A DNA stretch of 13,549 nucleotides from Syntrophobacterales bacterium. Its GTDB lineage: Bacteria > Desulfobacterota > Syntrophobacteria > BM002. Position 1 is the stretch's first letter; every line of letters begins with the position of its first letter. A program made the position numbers and the translations under genes. Location: the NCBI GenBank assembly GCA_030613915.1, contig JAUWKY010000014.1, positions 1 to 13,549 on the forward strand. Reading direction: 5' to 3'. Positions 1-7,060 of the stretch are shown here, piece by piece. A model generated the notes under the pieces. The model did not search any database. It was not told where the DNA came from and worked only from the letters and a program-made list of their open reading frames with translations.

Positions 1-318
1 CACATCACGGCTACTGGCGATGGCCTTGCGCGGTTGCGTCTGGGATGGATGGAGGTATCTAGTCGGTTGGCCCTGGGAGTGCCACTGGATCTAAACCAAA
101 CATCGGCAGCAGAGTTGTCCCAGGTGCCAGGAATAACTCAGACCTTGGCCGAACGTATCGTGGCTCAAAGGAACCGTCTTGGTGGATTTCCCAAGTTGGA
201 AGATCTTCGTGCTGTGAAGGGTATTGGTCCGGTAACACTAAAACGGCTGCGGCCGTTTTTTACAGTAGGCACCGTGGGACGACGCGGGGACGCGGAGAAA
301 CGGCGAGACGGGGATTAG
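1..318 (+). CDS. ComEA-like helix-hairpin-helix DNA-binding protein, 3' part
   Basis: The reading frame is open from the first base of the window, so the gene is cut at its 5' end and no start can be chosen; the TTG at 34 is only the first start-like codon inside the window. The segment LALGVPLDLNQTSAAEL followed by two helix-hairpin-helix units (LSQVPGITQTLAERIV and LRAVKGIGPVTLKRL) is the ComEA signature, a fold that binds DNA without sequence preference through the GIG/GIT hairpins. ComEA proteins act in DNA uptake at the envelope, but many bacteria that are not known to be competent carry stand-alone copies, so a role in transformation is not established here. The last residues (about VGRRGDAEKRRDGD) are rich in Arg, Asp and Gly, lie beyond the fold, and are encoded by a GACGCGGGGACGCGGAG-type repetitive stretch. 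The gene converges on the kinase gene, 92 bp away. Confidence 0.85.
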   Translation, partial: HITATGDGLARLRLGWMEVSSRLALGVPLDLNQTSAAELSQVPGITQTLAERIVAQRNRLGGFPKLEDLRAVKGIGPVTLKRLRPFFTVGTVGRRGDAEKRRDGD

Positions 319-409
319 AGGTCAGAGGTCAGAAGTCAGACGACAGAGGGCAGGTAATTTAGCATTTTCTATTTCTCATTTTCAAATTCGCAATCCAAAA
401 TCCGCAATC
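319..409. repeat. Degenerate heptamer array filling a convergent gap
   Basis: The whole gap between the ComEA-like stop codon (316-318) and the kinase stop codon (411-413) can be cut into 13 consecutive 7-bp units without losing phase. The first five follow ANNNCAG (for example AGGTCAG at 319 and 326, AAGTCAG at 333). Later units end in TTT (AGCATTT at 361, CTCATTT at 375) and then in ATC (CGCAATC at 389 and 403). No ORF or terminator is needed to explain it. Such arrays resemble the short tandemly repeated repetitive (STRR) heptanucleotides described in filamentous cyanobacteria, but that is resemblance in form only. Confidence 0.75.
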
Positions 410-410
410 C

Positions 411-1499
411 CTAAAGTCTTCTCACTCGAATTGAACGTCGCCTTTCTATGGGTATTTCCATAGTAACCGTAGTTCCCTCCCCGACCGTACTCTCGACCTT
501 GATGGTTCCGTCGTGGTCGTTGATGATACGTTGACTTATGGTAAGACCGAGGCCTACGTGCTCATTTTTTGTGGTGAAAAGCGGGTCGAAAATGAGAGGT
601 AAATCATCTGGTTTGATACCGCAGCCATTGTCACTGACGCTGAAGTGGATGCGGTCTTCAATGGCGGTTACCTGGATAGTGACCCCCACAGTGGGATCGC
701 CTGATTCCAGCGCATTGGTGATTACGGTGGCTAGACCTCTGGCCATAAACTCCACATCCATAAAGGCGCTTAGCGACCGCAGATCTTCAGCAGGCGGTGT
801 ATCCCATTCTGAGGCTGCTGCCTTTAAGGGTTCCGAAATCATATTCAGAGCTCGGTTCAGCAATTGCTCAAAATTATCGTGGGCTAGGGCGGGAAGAGGT
901 AGAGTTGTAAAATCGGCGAGGTTCCTCAGTAATTTATCCAACCGGCTGGCTTCTTGATAGATGATTTCCTGATAAAGTTGTTTGTCTCTCTCGTCAAGCC
1001 CTTTCCTGAGCAACCGGGCGGCAAAGCCACCTATCGCCGCAATCGGATTGCGGATGTGATGAGCCAACTGATCCACGACTTTTGCCATGGACCGCACTCT
1101 TTGGGTCTCCATGAGCTCACGCTGGAGAGTTTTCAAGGTGCCAATATCCTGAATAGCAGCTATGATAATATCCTGCGCGCCGCTTCGGTAGAGGAAGGTG
1201 GTGATATAGGCGAAAAACTCTCGGTTCTTTCTATCGCGCAAGAGCGCCTCACCTTCAAACCTCCCTTTTTCTCTGGTGAGTTTGATTATATTGGGCAGAA
1301 ATATCTCACAATCGTCCTCCAAAAACATGCATGAGATTGAACTGTCGCGCCATTCGCCTGCCCCGAACCCCAGCAGCTGTTCGGCAAAATTGTTGGTAAA
1401 TATAATTTGTCCGCCAGGCTCAAACAGGACAATTCCATGGTGGATCGAGTGCAGAATTGCTTGAAGCAGATCCTGATCGAGAGAGTTGGGGTCAGTCAT
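411..1499 (-). CDS. PAS-domain sensor histidine kinase (soluble)
   Basis: A 362-residue two-component sensor kinase with no signal peptide or membrane segment, so probably a cytoplasmic sensor. An N-terminal PAS domain (about residues 10-120) starts at ILHSIHHGIVLFEPGG. It is followed by a HisKA dimerisation/phosphoacceptor helix with LAHHIRNPIAAIGG (phospho-His about H147) and a HATPase domain: N-box ITNALESG near 261-268, G1 box DNGCGI at 290-295, F-box FDPLFTTK, G2 box GLGLTI at 316-321. The residue after the phospho-His is His where Glu or Asp is usual. The ATG at 1499 is preferred over the upstream TTG at 1532 because a GGGAAG stretch precedes it at sensible distance. No response regulator is adjacent, so the partner is unknown. 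It lies 130 bp downstream of moaA on the same strand and may be read from the same promoter, but the gap is long enough for its own. Confidence 0.9.
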   Translation of the reverse strand: MTDPNSLDQDLLQAILHSIHHGIVLFEPGGQIIFTNNFAEQLLGFGAGEWRDSSISCMFLEDDCEIFLPNIIKLTREKGRFEGEALLRDRKNREFFAYITTFLYRSGAQDIIIAAIQDIGTLKTLQRELMETQRVRSMAKVVDQLAHHIRNPIAAIGGFAARLLRKGLDERDKQLYQEIIYQEASRLDKLLRNLADFTTLPLPALAHDNFEQLLNRALNMISEPLKAAASEWDTPPAEDLRSLSAFMDVEFMARGLATVITNALESGDPTVGVTIQVTAIEDRIHFSVSDNGCGIKPDDLPLIFDPLFTTKNEHVGLGLTISQRIINDHDGTIKVESTVGEGTTVTMEIPIERRRSIRVRRL

Positions 1500-1629
1500 T
1501 ACTACTTCCCAGGAGGGTTCACCGCAGCACAAAGGAAAAATACAGGGTGATTCTAGAACGGAAAGGAGTTTGAGTCAACGGGCTAGGCAGGCTTATTCAT
1601 GAATCCCGGAGATCTCCGATTAGTGCAAG

Positions 1630-2622
1630 CTAGCCACCTATGGCAACCATGGGACGATTTTGGCATTTGCGAAAGACGTCAGATTGCAAACAATGTTTCT
1701 CGGGTTTGTTGTCAATGGAAGCTCTAAGAATTCGAGATAGATCAGCGTCTGTAACGCCTTGACGGAGGGGGGATTTAATGTCCACTTCCTGATCAGAAAA
1801 AAGACAGTTGCGCAGCTTGCCGTCGGCAGTGAGACGGATGCGGTTACAGGATGGACAAAAGTGGTGACTGATAGGGCTGATAATGCCGACGATGCCTTTC
1901 GCATCGGGCCAGCGAAAATGGCGCGCAGGGCCGTTGGTGTGCTGGGAGACCATTTGTTCCAGTGAGGCCACAGTATGGAGCTTGGCAAGAATCTCATCGG
2001 AGCTAACGTAATGCTGGCGGACCCATTGGCTATCGTTATTGATGCTCATAAATTCTATAAAGCGAATATGATACGGTCGCTCGAGGGTCAATTTCGCTAA
2101 GTCCAGAATTTCGTCGTCATTGATTCCCCGCATCACCACCACATTGATCTTTATTGGATCGAATCCGGCGTGCTCAGCTGCCTGGATGCCGCGCCATACT
2201 CTGTCGAACTCATCCCTGCGGGTGATGTGCAGAAATTTCTGCGGCTGGAGTGTGTCGAGACTGATATTGACGCGGCGAATACCGGCACCGTAAAGATCCT
2301 CGGCAAGTTCCTCAAGCAGGATGCCGTTGGTTGTAAGGCTGAGGCTTTGCAGGCCAGGGAGTCCTGTCAAGCGGCTACAGAAGTCAGTGACCCCTTTGCG
2401 TACCAGTGGCTCTCCCCCCGTGAGTCGAACCTTAGTTATGCCCATGTCCACTGCTACTTGAATAAGGCGGAGGAACTCCTCATATGAGAGAATATCTTGA
2501 TGATCAAGCTTGACTGCGCCTCCCAATGGCGTGCAGTAGATACAGCGGAGATTACAGTGGTCGGTAATGGAAACCCGGAGGTAGTCAATAGACCTTTGGT
2601 AGCGATCGGTGAGCAGGGTCAT
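1630..2622 (-). CDS. moaA: GTP 3',8-cyclase, molybdenum cofactor biosynthesis protein A
   Basis: Radical-SAM enzyme for the first step of molybdenum cofactor synthesis: it rearranges GTP to 3',8-cyclo-7,8-dihydro-GTP, which MoaC converts to cyclic pyranopterin monophosphate. At 330 residues it is full length. The N-terminal [4Fe-4S] motif CNLRCIYC (C23, C27, C30) binds SAM, with the GGEP motif at 69-72. The C-terminal cluster that holds GTP is present as CPSC plus a Cys 14 residues on (C256, C259, C273) in CPSCNRIRLTADGKLRNC. The protein ends in the conserved Gly-Gly tail. The ATG at 2622 is chosen over TTG at 2634 because GGAAG lies about six bases before it. A good promoter sits about 85 bp upstream. 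No other moa/moe genes are in the window, so Moco genes are probably scattered in this genome. The product implies molybdo- or tungsto-enzymes in the host. Confidence 0.97.
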   Translation of the reverse strand: MTLLTDRYQRSIDYLRVSITDHCNLRCIYCTPLGGAVKLDHQDILSYEEFLRLIQVAVDMGITKVRLTGGEPLVRKGVTDFCSRLTGLPGLQSLSLTTNGILLEELAEDLYGAGIRRVNISLDTLQPQKFLHITRRDEFDRVWRGIQAAEHAGFDPIKINVVVMRGINDDEILDLAKLTLERPYHIRFIEFMSINNDSQWVRQHYVSSDEILAKLHTVASLEQMVSQHTNGPARHFRWPDAKGIVGIISPISHHFCPSCNRIRLTADGKLRNCLFSDQEVDIKSPLRQGVTDADLSRILRASIDNKPEKHCLQSDVFRKCQNRPMVAIGG

Positions 2623-2705
2623 GCTAGCTTCCAAGAGCTAAACGTGCGCTGTCTTACGGATTCAACAGATCTCCAAGTGGAGGGTTCCCTTGTGTCACTT
2701 TTGAC

Positions 2706-2734
2706 ATAATAAAAGAGAGGGTTATTGAAGTCAA
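2706..2734 (-). promoter_or_regulatory. Sigma70-type promoter for moaA
   Basis: On the minus strand a TTGACT -35 box (2729-2734) is separated by exactly 17 bases from a TATTAT -10 box (2706-2711); each differs from consensus at one position. It would start transcription near 2699 and leave a leader of roughly 75 bases before the moaA ATG. The leader contains a small CTCC/GGAG hairpin, but I see no Moco riboswitch fold in it. Confidence 0.7.
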
Positions 2735-2751
2735 GGAATTTGGCGCATGCG

Positions 2752-2878
2752 CAGTAGGCAGCGGGCAGAAAGATCAACAGTAATAAAAGCAAATATGTAA
2801 AATTTCCTTACTAGTTAATTGAACTAAAAACGAGTAAGATTATTTCCAACCTGCCAGCTGTCGGCTGTCAGCTGCCTG
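2752..2878. repeat. Two-armed CAG/CTG heptamer element upstream of tsaD
   Basis: The 315-bp gap between moaA and tsaD holds the moaA promoter and this element. The left arm (2752-2772) has three units beginning CAG (CAGTAGG, CAGCGGG, CAGAAAG). The right arm (2851-2878) has four units beginning CTG (CTGCCAG, CTGTCGG, CTGTCAG, CTGCCTG), which on the other strand look like the left-arm units. The 78 bp between them is AT-rich and carries no recognisable gene. The left arm shares 16 of 17 bases (2752-2768) with 4009-4025 on the far side of tsaD. Confidence 0.6.
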
Positions 2879-2937
2879 CTCTTCCGCGGCCAACTGAGAA
2901 CCGTGCAGCACAAAGAAAAACTGGAGAGGTAGGACTC

Positions 2938-4008
2938 GTGATAGTACTCGGTATCGAAAGCTCCTGTGATGAGACTGCTGCAGCTGTAGTGGAAGATGGG
3001 CACCGCATTCTCTCGAGCGTGGTTTCCTCTCAAATTGGTATTCATCGCCCCTATGGGGGTGTGGTGCCGGAGTTGGCCTCAAGGCAGCACGTGAAGGTGA
3101 TTATCCCGGTGGTTTCCGAAGCGCTTCAGAGAGCGGATCTCGACATGTCCGGTGTTGATGCCATCGCCGTTACTCAGGGACCAGGACTGGTGGGCTCACT
3201 TCTCGTGGGGATTGGAGTGGCCAAAGGGCTGGCGTATGCCACCGGTAAACCACTGGTTGCCGTAAATCATCTAGAGGGCCATATTTTGGCTGCTTTCTTG
3301 GAGGAATCACCACCCTCCTTTCCCCTCATCGCCCTCGTGGTCTCTGGAGGTCACACCAACCTATATTATGTAAAAGATTACAGTGATATAACACTGGTAG
3401 GCCGCACCCGTGATGATGCTGCCGGCGAGGCTTTTGACAAGGTGGCCAAGTTTCTGGATCTTGGCTACCCTGGCGGGGTGGTCATTGATGAGCTGTCCCG
3501 CAGTGGAAATCCCAGCGCCGTTTCTTTTCCCAAGGCTTGGCTGGAGAAAGACTCCCTGGATTTTAGCTTCAGTGGTATCAAGACGGCGGTAGTCAATTTC
3601 GTCCGAAAATATGTGAATTCCAATCAGGGTGACGGTATTGGGATTTCTGAAAACAGTGGTGCCTCGGTAAAACAGCTCCCTGTTCAAATTGCCGATATAG
3701 CCGCCAGCTTCCAGGAGGCGGTGGTTGATGTTTTGGTGGTTAAAACCTGTGCTGCGGCTCAGCGCTTTGATGCAAGTCAGGTGGTGGTAGCTGGTGGGGT
3801 GGCGGCCAATAGCCGCCTTCGGGAGCGTCTACGTGAGGAGGTCGCCAGACTGGGTTTACCGTTGATGTTGCCCAGAGCGGAGCTATGCACTGACAACGCA
3901 GCCATGGTTGCTGCCGCTGGTTTTCACCAGTTAAAAAAAACCGGCGGGAGCTGGGATCTGGATTTTGACGCCATTTCTCGCTGGCCCGATAAACCAGCAG
4001 GCAGCTAG
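2938..4008 (+). CDS. tsaD: tRNA threonylcarbamoyladenosine (t6A37) synthase subunit TsaD
   Basis: The Kae1/YgjD/Gcp family protein that transfers the threonylcarbamoyl group from its AMP conjugate to A37 of ANN-decoding tRNAs, working with TsaB and TsaE; normally essential. The start MIVLGIESSCDETAAAVV is diagnostic. The metal-binding histidines occur in NHLEGH (H111, H115). The glycine-rich GGVAANSRLRE follows at 286-296, and the metal-binding Asp lies in the C-terminal CTDNAAM (D319). Length is 356 residues, a little over the usual 335-345, because of a polar insertion at about 226-247 (SNQGDGIGISENSG) and a short tail. The start is GTG at 2938, supported by GGAGAGG and AGGA just upstream. 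The last codons (PAGS and the TAG stop) lie inside a CAG-heptamer array. Neighbours are unrelated, and tsaB/tsaE are not in the window. Confidence 0.97.
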   Translation: MIVLGIESSCDETAAAVVEDGHRILSSVVSSQIGIHRPYGGVVPELASRQHVKVIIPVVSEALQRADLDMSGVDAIAVTQGPGLVGSLLVGIGVAKGLAYATGKPLVAVNHLEGHILAAFLEESPPSFPLIALVVSGGHTNLYYVKDYSDITLVGRTRDDAAGEAFDKVAKFLDLGYPGGVVIDELSRSGNPSAVSFPKAWLEKDSLDFSFSGIKTAVVNFVRKYVNSNQGDGIGISENSGASVKQLPVQIADIAASFQEAVVDVLVVKTCAAAQRFDASQVVVAGGVAANSRLRERLREEVARLGLPLMLPRAELCTDNAAMVAAAGFHQLKKTGGSWDLDFDAISRWPDKPAGS

Positions 4009-4168
4009 CAGCAGGCAGCGGGCAGGAAGCAGTAGACACATTTCACATTAGGCATTTATCATTTCAAATTGAAGATAGAAGTCATAAGTTCTATTTATAT
4101 AGATGACAAATGCTAAATGCGCAATGCGAAATGACTAAATCTGTTAGCTGCCTGCTGACTGCTGCCTG
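3995..4168. repeat. Two-armed heptamer element joining the ends of tsaD and the VWA gene
   Basis: The left arm (3995-4071) is 11 in-phase units: six beginning CAG (CAGCAGG at 3995, CAGCTAG at 4002 carrying the tsaD stop), then units of the CACATTT/ATCATTT kind. The right arm (4106-4168) is nine in-phase units: AAATG-type (CTAAATG at 4113, CGAAATG at 4127), then CTG-type (CTGCCTG at 4148 and 4162). Read on the other strand, the right arm has the same order of unit types as the left arm. The outer ends contain a perfect 13-bp inverted repeat (3995-4007 with 4145-4157). The transcript from either gene could fold back over this region, so it may end transcription of both genes, although there is no clear U-tract. 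Confidence 0.75.
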
Positions 4169-5367
4169 CTCGCTTTTTTGGGTGGCGCGCCGGAATTCAG
4201 CCACTCAACTCCCCGCCTGATGCCTGCCAGGGTGAGGTCCTCCATGGGAAAGATTTCGCCAATCTGGTCAATTGTCTGGCTTTCGCGGGGCCACCTTGAT
4301 CGGGGGATGGGGTTGAGCCAGACACTGTGAGTGAAGTGATTTCGGATCTGCAACAGCCAATCTCGCCCCGGCACTCTGATCTTGGAAAAATAGTCCATGG
4401 CACCATTGGAGAGCATGAGCTCGGCCGGAGCCATGTTGGCGTCGCCTATAATGATTACCCGGGTTTCCGGGTCACGTCGAACCAGGTGGTGTATAAGATA
4501 GGGGGTGAGCCGTTTCGGGTCGCTATAGACACAGCCGTAGACGCAGTTGTGGAAATAATAATAATCTAAGTCCTTGAAGTGATCGCGCATGAGGCCGAAA
4601 ACCAGTTTGACCAGATCCAAATAAGGTCGCATGGAAGCCCCGCCATTGTCCATCAGGACGATAACCTGGATACGATCTCTCAGTTCTCTTTTAAAGACCA
4701 GTTCGATTTCCCCGCCGTTTCTGCAGGAGCGATCAATGGTCTCATCCACATCCAGTTCGGTCAGGGGGCCTGCAGGTGCCATGTGCTTCAGGGCGGCGAG
4801 GACCTGGCGGAGATTTTCGGCCCGAAGGGTGGCGCTGGTGGCATAATCGACATAGCGGCGGCTCTCTATGACCTTGAGGGCAGAGCCATGCAGTGAGTCG
4901 CCGTGCACCCTGATACCTTCGCGATCAGCGCCGGAGTGCCCGAAGGCTGAGGTGCCTCCGGTGCCAACCCAGGTATGACCACCTCGGTGTTTCCCTCTCT
5001 GCTCCATGACCACATCCCAGAAACGTTGGAGCAGTTCAGGCAGCGACAGCCGCTCCAAAGCGTCATCCGGCAATGAGCCTTTGGCCATCTCTTCTTCAAG
5101 CCAGCGGCGAAAAGCTTTCTCTTCCCAGGCCTGCTGAGAGAACTTTGGGATTTCCGCACCCTCAGCCCCAAGGAAATAAGCTGCGAATGCCTGCTCGAAA
5201 CCGTCGAAGTGCTCAACTTTCTTAACGAAAATGAGTCGCATAAGAATGAAGAGTCGATCCAGGTCAGGAGCAAGCCCCTTCTCCATGGCCTGGTAGAATT
5301 CCAGCACATGGCGGAGGCTGATGGGGACACCCTGCTCCCGCAGTTGGTAAAAGAAAGGAAGGAACAT
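4144..5367 (-). CDS. CoxE-type von Willebrand factor A domain protein
   Basis: A 407-residue cytoplasmic VWA protein of the CoxE-like group (COG3825/COG3552 kind) that is usually encoded next to a MoxR AAA ATPase. The N-terminal part (FYQLREQGVPISL, then FVKKVEHFDGFEQAFAAYF) is typical of this group. The VWA domain is about 232-395. The metal-ion site region reads VLMDNGGASM (D240 to S245) instead of the classical DxSxS, with a second acidic stretch IIIGDANMAP near 306-313. Known pairs such as CoxD/CoxE act on maturation of a metal enzyme; the partner here is unknown. The ATG at 5367 lies 20 bp after the AAA stop codon and has no strong ribosome site, suggesting coupled translation. The tail SRQQSAGS and the TAA stop are encoded by a heptamer repeat. 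A partial second copy of the 3' end lies at 7061-7275. Confidence 0.88.
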   Translation of the reverse strand: MFLPFFYQLREQGVPISLRHVLEFYQAMEKGLAPDLDRLFILMRLIFVKKVEHFDGFEQAFAAYFLGAEGAEIPKFSQQAWEEKAFRRWLEEEMAKGSLPDDALERLSLPELLQRFWDVVMEQRGKHRGGHTWVGTGGTSAFGHSGADREGIRVHGDSLHGSALKVIESRRYVDYATSATLRAENLRQVLAALKHMAPAGPLTELDVDETIDRSCRNGGEIELVFKRELRDRIQVIVLMDNGGASMRPYLDLVKLVFGLMRDHFKDLDYYYFHNCVYGCVYSDPKRLTPYLIHHLVRRDPETRVIIIGDANMAPAELMLSNGAMDYFSKIRVPGRDWLLQIRNHFTHSVWLNPIPRSRWPRESQTIDQIGEIFPMEDLTLAGIRRGVEWLNSGAPPKKASRQQSAGS

Positions 5368-5387
5368 GATTGTCGTTCTTGTGCTCG

Positions 5388-6212
5388 CTAAACGTTTTTT
5401 CGCTCCACGCCCTTGTGTTGCAGCAAGTCTTGAGTACGCTTGAGGAGAGTTCCGAGCAAAGGAATCTTGTCAGGCGTGATTGGCGGTTTCGCCTCATCTA
5501 GCTGTAGGGCACCGAGCCAATCCAACAGTTCCGCGGTAGCAGGCGGCTTCTCGAAGCCTTGCTGCCGCAAATGATAGAAGATGGCCAGGGCTGAATCCAT
5601 AAGGGGAGCAGAAATCTCAGGGTAGTGCAACCGGATAATCTCGGTCATCTCTTCCATTGAGGGAAAGGGAATATGGTGGCAGTAACAGCGGCGGAGGAAA
5701 GGATCTGAAAGCTCCCTTTTGGCGTTGCTGGTGATTATGGTTATGGGCATTTGGTTGGCCTTCACCTTGTGGTTTATCTCGCGGATGATAAAGGAGGCGT
5801 CTTCCAGCACGTCCAGCAGATTGTCCTGGGTGTCCGAATCAGTCTTGTCGATCTCATCCAGCAAAAGGATGCGTCGATCCTCTGCCAGAAAAGCGCGGCC
5901 GATAGGGCCGAAGCCCAGGTAATCCCAAATGTCGTTTACATCCCGACCGCTCTCCTCGGTGCCGAAACGCGAATCGTTGAGGCGCAAGACCGTGTCATAA
6001 ACGTAGCAAAGCTCCTCGCCCTTGAAGGTGGATTTGCAGCGAGCCTCTTCCAGAGTCAAGTCCAGTGCCCGGGCAATCTCGAAGGCCAACTGAGTCTTGC
6101 CGGTTCCGGCCTCCCCGGTGACCAGCAAGGGTTTTTCCATGGCAGTGGAGATGTTGACGATCTCTTTTAGTTCGGGATTGAGGTAATACTTGTCGGTGCC
6201 GAGAAATTGCAT
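5388..6212 (-). CDS. MoxR-type AAA+ ATPase
   Basis: A 274-residue AAA+ ATPase of the MoxR class, single domain, without signal peptide. Walker A is GEAGTGKT (33-40), Walker B is LLLDEID (116-122), sensor 1 is in TSNAKRE (161-167), and an arginine finger is likely in DPFLRRC (R174/R175). The opening KEIVNISTAMEKPLLVTGEAGTGKT is typical of ATPases paired with CoxE-like VWA proteins. MoxR ATPases remodel or help insert cofactors into protein complexes, with the VWA partner acting as adaptor. The start ATG at 6212 has GAGAGGG just upstream. It is the first gene of a two-gene operon with the VWA gene. The 173-bp divergent region to the gene at 6386 is AT-rich and presumably holds promoters for both directions. 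Confidence 0.93.
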   Translation of the reverse strand: MQFLGTDKYYLNPELKEIVNISTAMEKPLLVTGEAGTGKTQLAFEIARALDLTLEEARCKSTFKGEELCYVYDTVLRLNDSRFGTEESGRDVNDIWDYLGFGPIGRAFLAEDRRILLLDEIDKTDSDTQDNLLDVLEDASFIIREINHKVKANQMPITIITSNAKRELSDPFLRRCYCHHIPFPSMEEMTEIIRLHYPEISAPLMDSALAIFYHLRQQGFEKPPATAELLDWLGALQLDEAKPPITPDKIPLLGTLLKRTQDLLQHKGVERKNV

Positions 6213-6310
6213 TCATCCCTCTCTTTACACTTTTTATTAAGTTTTCCAAATGTTAAAGTTATTTTAGCGAATTCAAAGGGAAAATGCAATTCACCCTCCT
6301 ATTTTTCACA

Positions 6311-6339
6311 TTGCCACCATGAGGCTGCACACTTATAGT
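6311..6339 (+). promoter_or_regulatory. Sigma70-type promoter for the ImmA/IrrE-like gene
   Basis: TTGCCA (6311-6316) and TATAGT (6334-6339) are separated by 17 bases, each one mismatch from consensus. Transcription would start near 6346, about 40 bases before the ATG at 6386. Confidence 0.65.
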
Positions 6340-6385
6340 TAGGAAAGTCAATCTGGGGGAAAAAACTTGCTGGGGGGAAGAAGGA

Positions 6386-6946
6386 ATGCCAGAACGAAGG
6401 ATAGTGCTTTCAAAAGATAAAATAGAATTTCTCGAAAACTGGAAAATGGAAAAGTATGATCACCTGCAAGAGATCATTCAACACGTAGAGGCGGAGAGAA
6501 AACTACAGAATCATACCCATTCAATTGATGCGCATACCTATGACATATTCTATACTGGACTTACTTTGCTGCCTGTTGATGTAGCCAAGAAAGTCCTCAG
6601 TGAGTGTGTTTTTTTTACCTGTTATTTATCTGATTATAAACCTGGACATTTCTTTGATAAGTCTGATCTCGGTGGGCACCATTTGATGATTCTCCTTTTT
6701 CCGCATGGTGAATCCATATCTAAATATTGGAGCTATCTTCTCCATCAATTAGCGCATTACATTCTCGGCCATTTTGACCATAAGGCTGCGGAGAAGACTG
6801 AAACCGAAAAAGAGGCAGAAGCAAATGAACTTGCTTGTAAATGGGTCAGTGAATCCCCTTATATGGTCCCGAGGGACAATTTCGAGCATTGCAGTTGTCC
6901 GCAAGGGACGATTGACTTCTGCAAGGCATTAGCAACTACTGCTTGA
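6386..6946 (+). CDS. ImmA/IrrE-like metallopeptidase-fold protein lacking the catalytic Glu
   Basis: A 186-residue soluble protein. The segment YLLHQLAHYILGHFDHK (H120, Q121, H124) matches the zinc helix of ImmA/IrrE-type peptidases (usually HExxH followed by hhxGH). The following EKEAEANELACKWV fits the downstream Glu helix (usually ExEAdxFAxxLL) that supplies the third zinc ligand. The general-base Glu of HExxH is Gln here, so zinc may be bound but hydrolysis is doubtful. The start ATG at 6386 follows a GGGGGGAAGAAGGA stretch, and a promoter lies at 6311-6339. The N-terminal 60 residues are charged and possibly helical. The coding sequence looks more AT-rich than its neighbours, which may mean later arrival. 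It is divergent from the AAA/VWA operon. Family members often cleave or sense repressors or toxins; no repressor gene is adjacent. The family call rests only on these motifs. Confidence 0.6.
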   Translation: MPERRIVLSKDKIEFLENWKMEKYDHLQEIIQHVEAERKLQNHTHSIDAHTYDIFYTGLTLLPVDVAKKVLSECVFFTCYLSDYKPGHFFDKSDLGGHHLMILLFPHGESISKYWSYLLHQLAHYILGHFDHKAAEKTETEKEAEANELACKWVSESPYMVPRDNFEHCSCPQGTIDFCKALATTA

Positions 6947-7034
6947 AACTCGAGTCTGTCGTTTGAACATTTGTGGATGGAAACGAACCAGTGCAGAGAA
7001 AGTTTATTTAGTGCCTAGTATCTACTGCCCGCCT

Positions 7035-7055
7035 GCCCTGAGCTTGTCGAAGGGC
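7035..7055. repeat. CCTGAGCTTGTCGAAGG-type interspersed repeat
   Basis: A 21-bp stretch with complementary ends (GCCCT and AGGGC) around the core GAGCTTGTCGA. This short element recurs in very diverse bacterial genomes, where it yields peptides such as LRQAQGR or LSLSKG when read through. Here it directly abuts the partial VWA gene copy, whose minus-strand frame reads through it as LRQAQGRR. A weaker relative (CTTAGCCTTCCAAAGGGC) sits beside the terminator at 8585. Confidence 0.6.
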
Positions 7056-7060
7056 TTTCT

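Noticed and set aside
538..1464. Plus-strand open frames of 62-139 codons opposite the kinase
   Set aside because: They lie antisense to a gene with complete kinase motifs, lack ribosome sites and resemble no family.
1607..1618. Perfect 12-bp palindrome CGGAGATCTCCG between moaA and the kinase gene
   Set aside because: Could be an operator, but a single 12-bp palindrome without a second copy or a loop is not enough to name a site or terminator.
2623..2705. Molybdenum cofactor riboswitch upstream of moaA
   Set aside because: The leader is only about 75 bases and shows just one short hairpin; the conserved multi-helix Moco fold is not visible.
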